Below, one piece after another: positions 35,260 through 43,918 of a DNA stretch of 64,000 bases; position 1 is the first letter of the stretch, and every line of letters begins with the position of its first letter. A model generated the notes under the pieces. That model was not told where the DNA came from. It saw nothing but the letters and a program-made list of their open reading frames with translations, and did not search any database. Location: the NCBI RefSeq assembly GCF_024435355.1, contig NZ_JAMJWG010000017.1, positions 124,001 to 188,000 on the forward strand. Direction: 5' to 3'. Source of the stretch: Streptomyces odontomachi. Its GTDB lineage: Bacteria; Actinomycetota; Actinomycetes; Streptomycetales; Streptomycetaceae. Both the position numbers and the translations under genes were made by a program.

Positions 35260-35284
35260 TCGAGTGCTTGGAGCCCTTCCCGCC

Positions 35285-36619
35285 ATGCCGGAAGAAGAGA
35301 AGACATCCCTGGTGGGGGAGGAGTACGAGGTCGAGGTCGGACCCGTCGCGCACGGTGGGCACTGTGTCGCCCGCACCCCCGCAGGACAGGTGCTGTTCGT
35401 GCGGCACACGCTGCCCGGTGAACGGGTCGTGGCCCGGGTCACCGAGGGCGGGCCGCATTCGCGCTATCTGCGCGCGGACGCCGTGCAGGTGCTGGACGCC
35501 GCCAAGGACCGCATCGAGGCGCCCTGCCCCTACGCGGGCCCCGGCCGCTGCGGCGGCTGCGACTGGCAGCACGTGAAGCCGGGCGCGCAGCGCCGCCTGA
35601 AGGCCGACGTGATCACGGAGCAGCTGCACCGGCTCGCCGGACTCACGCCCGAGGAGGCCGGCTGGGACGGCACGGTCCAGCCGGCGCCCGGCGACAAGGT
35701 CCCGGCCGGCGAGGTGCCGGCCTGGCGCACCCGGGTGCAGTACGCCGTCGACGAGACGGGCCGCGCGGGCCTGCGCCGGCACCGTTCGCACGAGGTCGAG
35801 CCGATCGAGCACTGCCTGATCGCGGCCGAAGGCGTCAGCGAACTCGGCATCGAGCGGCGTGACTGGCCCGGCATGGCCACGGTGGAGGCGGTCGCAGCCG
35901 CCGGCTCGGGCGACCGCCAGGTGGTGCTCACCCCGCGCCCCGGCGGCCGGCTGCCACTGGTGGAACTCGACCGCCCGGTCTCGGTGTTGCGCGTGGACGA
36001 GCGGGACGAGAGCGTGCACCGCGTGCACGGCCGCCCCTTCGTCCGCGAACGCGCCGACGGCCGCACCTGGCGGGTCGGTGCGGCCGGCTTCTGGCAGGTC
36101 CATCCCGAGGCCGCCGAACTGCTCGTGACGGCCGCCATGCAGGGCCTGCTGCCCCGCAAGGGCGACACCGCCCTCGACCTGTACTGCGGCGTCGGCCTCT
36201 TCGCCGGTGCGCTCGCCGACCGGGTGGGCGAGCAGGGCGCGGTGCTCGGCATCGAGTCGTCCAAGCGCGCGGTGGAGGACGCCCGCCACAACCTCCGCGA
36301 CTTCCAACGGGTCCGCATCGAACAGGGCAAGGTCGAACAGGTACTGCCGCGCACCGGTATCACCGAGGCCGACCTGATCCTCCTCGACCCGCCCCGCGCC
36401 GGCGCCGGCCGCGCCCTCGTCACCCACCTCACCACCCTCGGCGCCCGCCGCATCGCCTACATCGCCTGCGACCCCGCCGCCCTCGCCCGCGACCTGTCCT
36501 ACTTCGCCGGCGCTGACCGCGCGTACCGGGTGCGCACGCTGCGGGCGTTCGACCTGTTTCCGGTGACGCATCATGTCGAATGCGTCGCGATCCTTGAGCG
36601 CGCTGAAAAGGGTCGCTGA
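35285..36619 (+). CDS. TRAM/TrmA-family RNA (uracil-5-)-methyltransferase; integration site of the island
   Basis: A 444-residue SAM-dependent RNA methyltransferase. It has an N-terminal TRAM domain (residues ~8-65), a cysteine cluster (CPYAGPGRCGGCDWQH) that could hold an Fe-S centre, and the Rossmann domain with LDLYCGVGLFAG and LLDPPRAG. Next come the catalytic Cys in YIACDPAALARDL and the C-terminal base Glu in VTHHVECVAIL. The last ~20 codons have lower GC (TTT, CAT, GAA, CTT) than the rest. A second copy of them lies at 61507-61570, so the present tail appears to have been supplied by the inserted island. The gene remains intact and presumably functional. Confidence 0.92.
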   Translation: MPEEEKTSLVGEEYEVEVGPVAHGGHCVARTPAGQVLFVRHTLPGERVVARVTEGGPHSRYLRADAVQVLDAAKDRIEAPCPYAGPGRCGGCDWQHVKPGAQRRLKADVITEQLHRLAGLTPEEAGWDGTVQPAPGDKVPAGEVPAWRTRVQYAVDETGRAGLRRHRSHEVEPIEHCLIAAEGVSELGIERRDWPGMATVEAVAAAGSGDRQVVLTPRPGGRLPLVELDRPVSVLRVDERDESVHRVHGRPFVRERADGRTWRVGAAGFWQVHPEAAELLVTAAMQGLLPRKGDTALDLYCGVGLFAGALADRVGEQGAVLGIESSKRAVEDARHNLRDFQRVRIEQGKVEQVLPRTGITEADLILLDPPRAGAGRALVTHLTTLGARRIAYIACDPAALARDLSYFAGADRAYRVRTLRAFDLFPVTHHVECVAILERAEKGR

Positions 36620-36675
36620 CCTGCTGTTTCACCTAGTGTGCATTATGTGCACTGTGGGCGTTATGGGCGATATCT

Positions 36676-36726
36676 TGACGCATATTCGACGCACGGTGGG
36701 CCCTACTGACGCACGTTTGGCGCACG
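36676..36726 (+). repeat. TGACGCA-type repeats at left end of island
   Basis: Four related 8-9-mers occur in 51 bp: TGACGCAT (36676), CGACGCACG (36688), TGACGCACG (36707) and TGGCGCACG (36718). The same motifs occur at 61418-61437 and within the core repeat, as expected for integrase arm sites. An imperfect palindrome GTGCA-N5-TGCAC sits at 36638-36652. Confidence 0.6.
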
Positions 36727-36979
36727 TTCTGATGGCCCGACATGTGGTAAGTAGCTTTTCTGACGGAAGGCCAGGTCAGATGTGGCATGTCGATGCTCGG
36801 TCTTGCTGTGCATCGGCGACGGAGTCGGCACCGCAGGTTGGCCCTGGATGAGGGGGGCATGGTGGGTTGGTCGTCACCGACCGGTATCGGCGTGTCGTGA
36901 CGTGGTCGAATTCCGGTTCATTGTGTAGCCGCTGACATGTCACCACGTCGCTGATCTGGCAAATGTGCAGGTCAGGTAG

Positions 36980-37015
36980 GGTCCGACTCTTTGGAGTCGG
37001 GCCCCTTGTTTTTCC
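36980..37015 (+). terminator. Rho-independent terminator with U-tract
   Basis: 10-nt arms (36980-36989 and 36994-37003, one G-U pair) with a 4-nt loop are followed by CCTTGTTTTT. This is a classic intrinsic terminator, probably closing transcription from the methyltransferase side. The 360 bp between the methyltransferase stop and this site hold the island's left-end repeats but no gene. Confidence 0.8.
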
Positions 37016-37091
37016 CGTGCTGGGATGGCGCCGGGATAGCTGAGCCCTCGTCACCTATCATCCCCCTGGTCATCCGTAGCGTGCTGAGATC

Positions 37092-37472
37092 GTGCTGAGA
37101 TGGGATGAGAACGCCCGTGCTGGGGTTCGCGCAGCGCGCTTCCCTGTGCTAGCGGCGGCCGGGTGGAGGCTCCGTCTGCACGCTTTCTTCACGGCCCTCG
37201 TGGCCTCGTGCGGAAATCTGCACTCGTCCGACGTTGTCGATCTCCTGGCCGAGGAGGGGAAGGTGTCGGGCCTGAAGCTGTTCCACACGATGAATAGTGG
37301 CGTGACTGAGGTCACGCCACGTCTTGCTGCTGTCGAGGCGGATGTGCAGGATCTCGTCAAGGTACACGTGGAGGCGATGCTGAGCGTCACATTCCTTGCG
37401 AGCGAGTACGTGATCGACTGCGTCGACGGTGGGCGTATCGACTCGCTGGGGCCCGACGAGAACGGTGCCTGA
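37092..37472 (+). CDS. Hypothetical island protein
   Basis: An open frame of 126 residues from GTG 37092. There are no membrane segments or recognisable motifs. The stretch FFTALVASCGNLHSSDVVDL then LLAEEGKVSGLKLF suggests a helical domain. It is bracketed by two strong intrinsic terminators (36980-37015 and 37519-37557), which favours it being a separately transcribed gene. Base composition is lower in GC than the core genes. No ribosome-binding site is obvious. I do not recognise the family. Confidence 0.4.
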   Translation: MLRWDENARAGVRAARFPVLAAAGWRLRLHAFFTALVASCGNLHSSDVVDLLAEEGKVSGLKLFHTMNSGVTEVTPRLAAVEADVQDLVKVHVEAMLSVTFLASEYVIDCVDGGRIDSLGPDENGA

Positions 37473-37518
37473 CCTTTCGCAGTGACGGTTATGGACGTGG
37501 CGGTGGACTACTAATGGT

Positions 37519-37557
37519 GCGGCCGAGTCCCGGTTTCGGTAACCGGGACTCGGCCGC
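37519..37557 (+). terminator. Strong terminator hairpin
   Basis: A perfect 17-bp stem (37519-37535 and 37541-37557) with a 5-nt loop is followed by TATATTGCT, 47 bp after the hypothetical gene. Confidence 0.85.
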
Positions 37558-37629
37558 TATATTGCTCCCCCGGCACGGTAGTCCGGCGCGATGGGGGTGC
37601 GGGCTCTGGGCTCCAACGAGGCTGGCCGA

Positions 37630-38001
37630 ATGAGCCGGATCTGCGTGCGGTGCGCCTTAGGGAGCCTTACTCTCAATGCCGTCACCCCCTTCGGCCCGAC
37701 CGGCCGCGCCCGCGCGCACCCTGACGAACCGGCGCCAGACAGCATCGCCGAGATCACTCAGGAGACGATGGAAGCCGCCGTCCACGCAGGCCAAGCGCGT
37801 TACCTGAGCCAGACGATGGACCACTCCGCTCACTACGCATCGACGTGGTGGATGCGGGACCACGAAGGCTGGTTCAAGGTCACCCAGCGTGGGCTGTTGC
37901 AGGGCTTGGACGCTGCGGCGGAGACGATGGGACCAGCGGATGCTGCTGTCCAGGCAGCCGACCATGTGACGAGCAACGACTCCCACGACGACAGCGGCTG
38001 A
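37630..38001 (+). CDS. Hypothetical island protein
   Basis: An open frame of 123 residues from ATG 37630. Only the second half (YLSQTMDHSAHYASTWWMRD then GWFKVTQRGLLQGLDAAAE) looks like constrained protein sequence. ATG 37768, preceded by AGGAG, may be the real start, giving ~77 residues. No family is recognised, and there is no signal or membrane segment. Coding status is uncertain. Confidence 0.35.
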   Translation: MSRICVRCALGSLTLNAVTPFGPTGRARAHPDEPAPDSIAEITQETMEAAVHAGQARYLSQTMDHSAHYASTWWMRDHEGWFKVTQRGLLQGLDAAAETMGPADAAVQAADHVTSNDSHDDSG

Positions 38002-38173
38002 TCTCTGGACACACCGCATCGGAGCGAAGCCATGCTCAGTGGGCGTCCCTGACCCGTGCCGTGTCTCGTAGTCTCGGGCCAGACGGCGGGAGTTCGCCTG
38101 CTGCCGCTAGTTACAGATGTCAGTCACTAGACGCTGACCCATTGGCGGCTGTCTTATTCGGAGAGTGAAGCCC

Positions 38174-38578
38174 ATGATCCGGCACCAGGAAGTGACAACC
38201 CTGTGGCGTCCCACTGGTCCCGCGGAACTCGACCTGGTGCGGGAACTGCGCTGGCGCGCGTGGCCGCCTCGACTGCCGGAGCAGCCGATCTTCTATCCGG
38301 TCCTCAATGAGGACTATGCCGTACGGATCGCTCGCGACTGGAATGTGAAGCGCGACGGCGCTGGTTTCGTCACACGGTTTGAGGTCGAATCGGAATTCCT
38401 GGAGCGGTACCCGGTCCGGCAGGCTGGAGGTCGGACCATTTTGGAACTTTGGGTCCCAGCCGAGGAGCTCGACGAATTCAATGCCCACATCGTCGGTAGA
38501 ATCGAGGTGGTGCACGCGTTTCGTAGCGATGGTTGCGTCGGTGCAGACGAATTTCGGGATAGAGGGGTGGATGGTTGA
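38174..38578 (+). CDS. Small protein of the 'ADP-ribosylation/crystallin J1' type
   Basis: A 134-residue protein resembling small Streptomyces proteins annotated, from memory, as ADP-ribosylation/crystallin J1. Conserved stretches are TTLWRPTGPAELDLVREL, FYPVLNEDYAVRIARDWNV and RQAGGRTILELWVPAEEL. ATG 38174 has GGAGAG 9 nt upstream. The pattern of strands and conserved residues can be laid along the C-terminal tip of the RHS toxin encoded 0.5 kb away: x-x-R-x-x near the start, an F/YF pair, an IAR/YAR helix, a G-x-x-T-x-R strand, and GG-x-I-x-x-x-x-LW. It may be a stand-alone ART-fold relative. Function is not established. Confidence 0.65.
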   Translation: MIRHQEVTTLWRPTGPAELDLVRELRWRAWPPRLPEQPIFYPVLNEDYAVRIARDWNVKRDGAGFVTRFEVESEFLERYPVRQAGGRTILELWVPAEELDEFNAHIVGRIEVVHAFRSDGCVGADEFRDRGVDG

Positions 38579-38645
38579 TCGTTCTCGTCGACTCAGCGTT
38601 GGGTCGACCTTGATGTACTAGAAAAGAGTTCCTCGCGTCATATGA

Positions 38646-39113
38646 TCACTCGTTGAGGAAAGTTTCGATTGCCCGCGACGCTGAAACGGCGGTCGCTTCG
38701 TCGCGTGGATTATCCATTCCGAGCATAGGTAGATCCAGTGCCACGCTAGCGGATTCGCCGAACCTTTCCCTTGCTGCGCGGAGTGACTCAAGGACAGCAT
38801 GATAAGTAGGGCTGATATGCTTGAAATCTTTCCTGATAGAGATTTCTCCACTTTGTTCAGTGACGGGTCGAAAAGGTGGAATGATAATCCACCCCGGCAG
38901 CCCATCGCCATTTTTGTTGGAGACGATCTGGGCCGCCTCTCTGCTGGGCTTACCGCCGTAGCGGTCAAATGCCCAGATGCCAGATATTGCAAGGGCGTCG
39001 ACTTGAGCAGGGTCGATGTTGCCGCTGACGTACTCGATCGCCGCCGCTTCAGGCAGTAGCCCTGCCCATAGATCCAGGGTCGCCTGCTGGTGTGAGGTGA
39101 CGTAAATCTTCAT
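38646..39113 (-). CDS. Macro-domain-like protein, candidate immunity protein for the RHS toxin
   Basis: A 155-residue protein of clearly lower GC (roughly mid-50s %) than the surroundings. It begins 9 bp after the toxin gene, with AGGGAA 6 nt before the ATG. The order of elements recalls macro domains: strand IEYVSGNI, then VDALAISG, a GG-x-P-x-x-E-A loop, the LPGWIIIPPF strand, a helix, SASVALDLPMLGMDNP and a terminal helix. Macro domains bind or remove ADP-ribose. This would make biochemical sense against an ADP-ribosylating toxin tip. Both assignments are by eye, so the immunity role is inference from position and fold logic. Confidence 0.65.
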   Translation of the reverse strand: MKIYVTSHQQATLDLWAGLLPEAAAIEYVSGNIDPAQVDALAISGIWAFDRYGGKPSREAAQIVSNKNGDGLPGWIIIPPFRPVTEQSGEISIRKDFKHISPTYHAVLESLRAARERFGESASVALDLPMLGMDNPRDEATAVSASRAIETFLNE

Positions 39114-39122
39114 TGTTGTTCC

Positions 39123-42100
39123 CTAGGGGATGGGCATGTGGGGAAGAATTCTGACTCGGCCGACTTTACTCATCGCGTCCTCCCACAAGGCAAACGAGTC
39201 AATCCCGCCACCTCCATCGGCCAAATGTTCAATCCGGCTTTCCAAGGGAATGTGTTCGCTTCTGATGATACCGCGTACCAGAGTGTAAGGCCCTTCGTGA
39301 GGGAATCTCGCGAAGGCTGACCGGGCGTAGAGAGCTGCCCCTTCCGCAGTGGATGAGAAATACTTTGATTCGATGCCCGGATGATTCTGGAAGCGTCGGG
39401 TGTTCAAAATCTGCTTGAGTTCTTCATCTTTCACCGCTCGGTACACATACTGCTCGCCGTCCTTCAGCTTGCAGTTGGTCGGCGCCAGGCCCAGGTAGTC
39501 CAACCAAGTGAACGGGTTATGGACGTAGGCCACAGGGTTGGAGGCGGGGGCTAGGCCAAGCGGATCAGGGGACAGGTAGCGAGCGGTCTCCGGATCGTAC
39601 GTTCGGAAGTGGTTGTAGTGCAGTCCCGTCTCCGGGTCGTGGTACTGGCCCGGGAAGCGGAGCGGGGTGTATGCCGTGGCGGTGGTGTTCCATGCGGTGG
39701 TGCCCCAGAGGGTGGAGCGGGTGTGCCAGGCCACCGTGCCGTGATCGTCGACGAGTTCGGTCGGGGTGCCGATGAGGTCGGTGACGACGGCGAAAAAGCG
39801 GGATGCGATCTCGTGGTCGTCCGCGGCTGAAACGGTGGGTCCGTCGGTGGTGAGTAGGGACAGGCCGGAGACGGGTTGGGCGGTGGCCGGCGGGGTCGCT
39901 CCCCGCGTCGATGGGTCAGTGCGGGTGACGCGTTCGGTCTGGGCCAGGGGGATGACGCCGCGGTGGTCCCATGTGAGGGTGACCGCCTGTGCCTGATCGG
40001 TCGCAGTGGTGGTCTGTTCGCACAGTGTGGTGCCGTCCCAGGTGAAGATGGTCTGTTCAACGACCGTGGCGCCGTCAGGAGCGAGCCGGTGTTTGGCAGT
40101 TCTGCGGCCGAGTGGGTCGTAGGTGTAGCGCCAGCGGGTGCCGTCTGGTGTCAGCACTGCGGTGAGGCGGTCCTCGGTGTCCCATTCGTAGTGCCAGGTG
40201 TCGGGCTTGCGAGACAGGCGACTTTTCTGGCGGAGGATTGTGCGGCCGAGGGCATCGTATTCGTAGCGGATCCGGCCCGCGCGGGTGATGCGGGTGCCCT
40301 CGTAGGTGCGCTCACCGGTGGCCTCTTGGCCGGGGTGGCGGTCTGGCCAGGACGCGGAGGTCTGGTTGCCGGCGTCGTCGTAGGCGTAGCGCTCGGTCCA
40401 GCCGGCGGCCTGCACGGCGGTGACCCGGCCTGCCGCATCGAGGTCGAAACGGCGGGGGACGCCAGTGAGACGGTCCATGACGCCGGTGAGGTAGCCGTCG
40501 GAGCGGTAGTGGTAGGCACGGCTGCGTAGCGGTCGAGCGGTACCGGGCGTGGTGAGCACTTGGCCGATCAGGCGGCCAGTCGGATCGAAGGCCTGCTCAA
40601 GGCGTAACGTCGCGCCGATTTGGCGGGACACCTCTCGGCCCGTCGCATCGTATGCGAAGTCAAGGGTGCGCGCGCCGGCGGTCAGCCGGGCGGGCCGCCC
40701 CACGGCATCGTAGGCCCAGGTGGAGGTGGCTCCTGTCGGGGTGGTGCGTCCCGTGCGGCGGCCCAGCGCGTCGTAGGCGTAGGTCAGAGTGCGGCCGTCG
40801 ACCGTCTCCGACAACACCCGCCCGTGGCGATCGCGCAGGATCGTGACCGTGCTGCCGTTGGAGTCTGTGACCTGGGCGAGTTGGTCGGTGAAGTCGTAGG
40901 AGTAGGTGGTGACCTGGCCCGCGGCGTCCTTGCGGGTTACCCGACCCAGTGCGTCGCGTTCGAAGGTCATGGTCTCGCCGAGGGCGTTCGTGCGCATGGC
41001 AAGGAGGCCCGTAGCGTCGTGGGTGTAGGTGAGGGTGCGGCCGTCGAAGTCGGTCTCCGATGCCGGTCGGCCCAACGGATCGTAGGTGTAGTCCCAGGTC
41101 AGGCCCTGGGGGTTGGTGACGCGGGTGAGGCGCAACTCGGTGTCGTGGGTGAAGGTGTAGCGGGCGCCGTCGGGGTCGGTGCGGGCGCAGAGCAGGTCGA
41201 AGTGGCTGTGGTCGAAGCGAGTGGTCCCGCCAGCCGGATTGGTGTGGCTGGTGCAGTTGCCCTCGCCGTCGTAGGTCCATGCCTCGGTGGCGCCGTTTGG
41301 GTCGGTGCGGCTGGTCAGGTGGCCCTCGACCGTCCAGGTCAGGCGGGTCACGCCGCCCAGCGGATCGGTCACCGCCACCACCCGGCCGAACGCGTCACGT
41401 TCCCAACGAGTCACCGAGCCCAGCGGGTCGGCGACCTCGACCGGGAGCCCGGTCGCGTCGCAGCGCACCGTCGTCGTCTGCCCGAGCGGATCGGTCACCG
41501 AGGCGAGGTGTCCCGCGTCGTCATAGGCGAAGCGGTTGGTGTTGCCTGCCAGATCGGTGACAGAAGTGCGGTTGCCGCGCTCGTCGTAGGTCTGCCGGGT
41601 GACCGTGCCGTCCGCGCTGGTGATCTTCTCTGGCAGTCCGAGCGGGCCGTACTCGACGTGCGCCTCGCGTCCGTCTGGCCGGACCATGGTGATGAGGTGG
41701 CCCGCTTCGTCGTAGTCGAACGTGGTGCTGTGGCCGTGCGGGTCGGTGATCGCCAGCAGCCGATTGCGGTGGTCGCGGACGTACCGGGTGGCTGTGCCGT
41801 CGGCCTCGGCGCGGGCGACGATCTGGCAGCGGTCGTTGACGGCGAAGTGGGTGCGGTGGCCGAACGAGTCGGTGACCGTGGTCGTGCGCAGACCGGTGTC
41901 TGGATCGACGGGTCGGTAGGTGAACGTGGTGCGCTCGTGACCGGCCTCACCGCTCTGGTGGATGCAGCGGTCCTCGTCGTCGTACGCGTAGCTGAACGAG
42001 CTGTTGTTGGTGTCGGTCCAGGACGTGATCCGGCCCCGCTCGTCGTAGCCGAACCGGGTCGGTGTCCCGCACGACGGCTTGACCACATCCGTGAGGTGTC

Positions 42101-43913
42101 CGTCGTCGGTGTAGCCGTAACGCACCAACTCCTGGTCACCGCCGCCTGGTGCAGCACCGGCCAGGTGCAGGGCGGTGATCCGGCCGTTGGCCGTGCTGAA
42201 GGTCAGTCGGTACCCGCCGCTGTGGGTGATCGAGCGTGGGGTGCCGTCGGCGTCGTAGGAGAAGGTGATGAAGTGGCTGGTGCGGTCGTCGATCTGCTCC
42301 AGCAGGGCCAAGACCTCGTCGTGGTCGGCGAAGTGGCGGACGGTGCCGGTCTCGGGGTCGGTGAGTGTGTAGCCGCCGTCGGTACGGTCCAGTGGCCACG
42401 CCGGGCCGTGCTCCGGCAGCGTCGGCGCTCCGGGCGCAGGGTGTGGGTAGGCCAGCAGCAGCCCGTCCTCGCCGACGAAGACGACTCCCTGGGAGTCGAC
42501 CTCCAGGCGCTGGTCGATCGTCGACGACCACGTGGGCCCGAACCACCGGCCCGTCCGATATGACGACTCGAACTCCCGCCTGAAGACCAGCGGCAGGGCA
42601 CCGGGCAGCTCCACGTCGGTCTGTCCCAGCAGCATCCGGCCGGTGGCGGCGTCGACCGGGTCTTCGATGTAGTCCTTGCAATCTTGCGTGCGGCCCTTGG
42701 CTTCCGGCTCGCTCTCCACCCCGTGGCGCGCTCCGCGCCGCAATCCGGTCTCGGCGCCCTCTTCCAGGCCTTCCTTCGCGCCGTCTTTCAGCGCCAGGCG
42801 CAGCCCGCTGCGTGCGAGGCCGGCACCCTTGGTTCCGGCCAGTTCTGGCACCAGGCGCCCCAGGAACTCGGAGGGGTCCTTCTTCAGGCCCTCCCATGCG
42901 CCGGCGAGGGTTCGCTCGGGGTGGGCGGCGCTGGAGACCAGGCCGGCCAGTGTCATGTTGACGTTCTGTGCGTACGCGGCGGGGTGGAGGAGGTTGTAGG
43001 GGTCGGTCGGGTTGATGGTGCGGGCGAGGTTGAGCAGGCCCGCCGTGCCCTTGACGACACCGCCTTCGAAGTGCAGTAGTTCGGTGTTGCCCGCGTTGAA
43101 CAGGTCGGTGAAGTCACCGCCCAGACGACTGAGCGGCGGGGGCTCGGCCGGGGCGTGGGCCAGGGCCTTGTGCACGGCCGAGCGGGCGCGCTCGGCCGCT
43201 TCGTTTCGCCCGCGGCGCGCATCGGCCAGGATGTGCTGGGCCCGCTGCACCTGTTCTTTGCCAGGGTCGTGGAAGGCTTCGGGCCGTGGGCCAGGGTCCT
43301 GGTGGGCGGACAGCTTTGCGTTGTAGGTGTCGACCTTGGTGTTGTACGCCTTCCTCGCCGACCCCGACGACTTACGGCCCTTGTCATACAGGTCGATGGC
43401 GTCCTGGGCTTTCTTCAGTGCCCAGACCACTGTCTCGGCATAGTCCTCCAGTGCCGTGGCGGCCTGCCCGCACGCCGTGGCCGCGTGTCCCCACTTGACG
43501 GGGTGCATGGCGAACTTCTCGCGGAACGTCTCCGCAGCCTCGCCCTTCCAATGGCCGGAATCCAGCCGCCGCATGCCCTGGGCCACCTGATCGAAGGCCT
43601 TGTGGAAGTCCTTCAGATGGCCGGCGCTCTTGTTGATCTTTCCTGGGTTGCCGTGGATGAGCTCGCTGGGCTGATCGGTCTGGCCCAGTTGCTGCTCACC
43701 GGGCGTGGCGCCCAGCGATGAGGCCACATCGTCGCCCCAGTCCTCCACCGCATCCGCAGCACCCTCAAGACCGACCCTGTCGAGCAGGCCGCCAGCCTGG
43801 TTCGTGCCCCAGTCGACGCCCTCGCCGACGAGCTTCTTACCGTCGTCCACGACGTCCTCGACCTTGCCAAGCCCCGAATTCAGCTTGTCCCCGAGCTCCC
43901 CGAACACGCTCAT
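39123..43913 (-). CDS. RHS-repeat polymorphic toxin with WXG-type N-terminus and ART-like C-terminal tip
   Basis: A 1596-residue antibacterial-type toxin. Residues ~80-190 form a helical T7-secretion-like region with a W122-x-G124 turn. DUF6531 lies at ~418-490. YD/RHS repeats run to ~1430 (for example YTYDPLGRRTAKHRL), ending in the conserved YHDPETGLHYNHFRTYDPET and SPDPLGL at ~1450. The variable tip (~1484-1596) starts at YVYRAV (Arg1492) and includes KYFSSTAEGA and GGGIDSFALWEDAM, a layout suggesting an ADP-ribosyltransferase fold. GC falls sharply inside the tip (~39123-39470), as in tip exchange. The ATG at 43913 has GGGGAG upstream. It is the third gene of a four-gene operon. Confidence 0.9.
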   Translation of the reverse strand: MSVFGELGDKLNSGLGKVEDVVDDGKKLVGEGVDWGTNQAGGLLDRVGLEGAADAVEDWGDDVASSLGATPGEQQLGQTDQPSELIHGNPGKINKSAGHLKDFHKAFDQVAQGMRRLDSGHWKGEAAETFREKFAMHPVKWGHAATACGQAATALEDYAETVVWALKKAQDAIDLYDKGRKSSGSARKAYNTKVDTYNAKLSAHQDPGPRPEAFHDPGKEQVQRAQHILADARRGRNEAAERARSAVHKALAHAPAEPPPLSRLGGDFTDLFNAGNTELLHFEGGVVKGTAGLLNLARTINPTDPYNLLHPAAYAQNVNMTLAGLVSSAAHPERTLAGAWEGLKKDPSEFLGRLVPELAGTKGAGLARSGLRLALKDGAKEGLEEGAETGLRRGARHGVESEPEAKGRTQDCKDYIEDPVDAATGRMLLGQTDVELPGALPLVFRREFESSYRTGRWFGPTWSSTIDQRLEVDSQGVVFVGEDGLLLAYPHPAPGAPTLPEHGPAWPLDRTDGGYTLTDPETGTVRHFADHDEVLALLEQIDDRTSHFITFSYDADGTPRSITHSGGYRLTFSTANGRITALHLAGAAPGGGDQELVRYGYTDDGHLTDVVKPSCGTPTRFGYDERGRITSWTDTNNSSFSYAYDDEDRCIHQSGEAGHERTTFTYRPVDPDTGLRTTTVTDSFGHRTHFAVNDRCQIVARAEADGTATRYVRDHRNRLLAITDPHGHSTTFDYDEAGHLITMVRPDGREAHVEYGPLGLPEKITSADGTVTRQTYDERGNRTSVTDLAGNTNRFAYDDAGHLASVTDPLGQTTTVRCDATGLPVEVADPLGSVTRWERDAFGRVVAVTDPLGGVTRLTWTVEGHLTSRTDPNGATEAWTYDGEGNCTSHTNPAGGTTRFDHSHFDLLCARTDPDGARYTFTHDTELRLTRVTNPQGLTWDYTYDPLGRPASETDFDGRTLTYTHDATGLLAMRTNALGETMTFERDALGRVTRKDAAGQVTTYSYDFTDQLAQVTDSNGSTVTILRDRHGRVLSETVDGRTLTYAYDALGRRTGRTTPTGATSTWAYDAVGRPARLTAGARTLDFAYDATGREVSRQIGATLRLEQAFDPTGRLIGQVLTTPGTARPLRSRAYHYRSDGYLTGVMDRLTGVPRRFDLDAAGRVTAVQAAGWTERYAYDDAGNQTSASWPDRHPGQEATGERTYEGTRITRAGRIRYEYDALGRTILRQKSRLSRKPDTWHYEWDTEDRLTAVLTPDGTRWRYTYDPLGRRTAKHRLAPDGATVVEQTIFTWDGTTLCEQTTTATDQAQAVTLTWDHRGVIPLAQTERVTRTDPSTRGATPPATAQPVSGLSLLTTDGPTVSAADDHEIASRFFAVVTDLIGTPTELVDDHGTVAWHTRSTLWGTTAWNTTATAYTPLRFPGQYHDPETGLHYNHFRTYDPETARYLSPDPLGLAPASNPVAYVHNPFTWLDYLGLAPTNCKLKDGEQYVYRAVKDEELKQILNTRRFQNHPGIESKYFSSTAEGAALYARSAFARFPHEGPYTLVRGIIRSEHIPLESRIEHLADGGGGIDSFALWEDAMSKVGRVRILPHMPIP

Positions 43914-43918
43914 GTGGC

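Noticed and set aside
36565..36630. tRNA gene as the island's attachment site
   Set aside because: No cloverleaf or CCA-end sequence is visible. The duplicated segment is the protein-coding tail of the methyltransferase gene.
40620..42563. Forward frame of 647 codons opposite the RHS gene
   Set aside because: Val/Gly/Arg-rich antisense of the RHS repeats. The reverse frame has unmistakable YD repeats.
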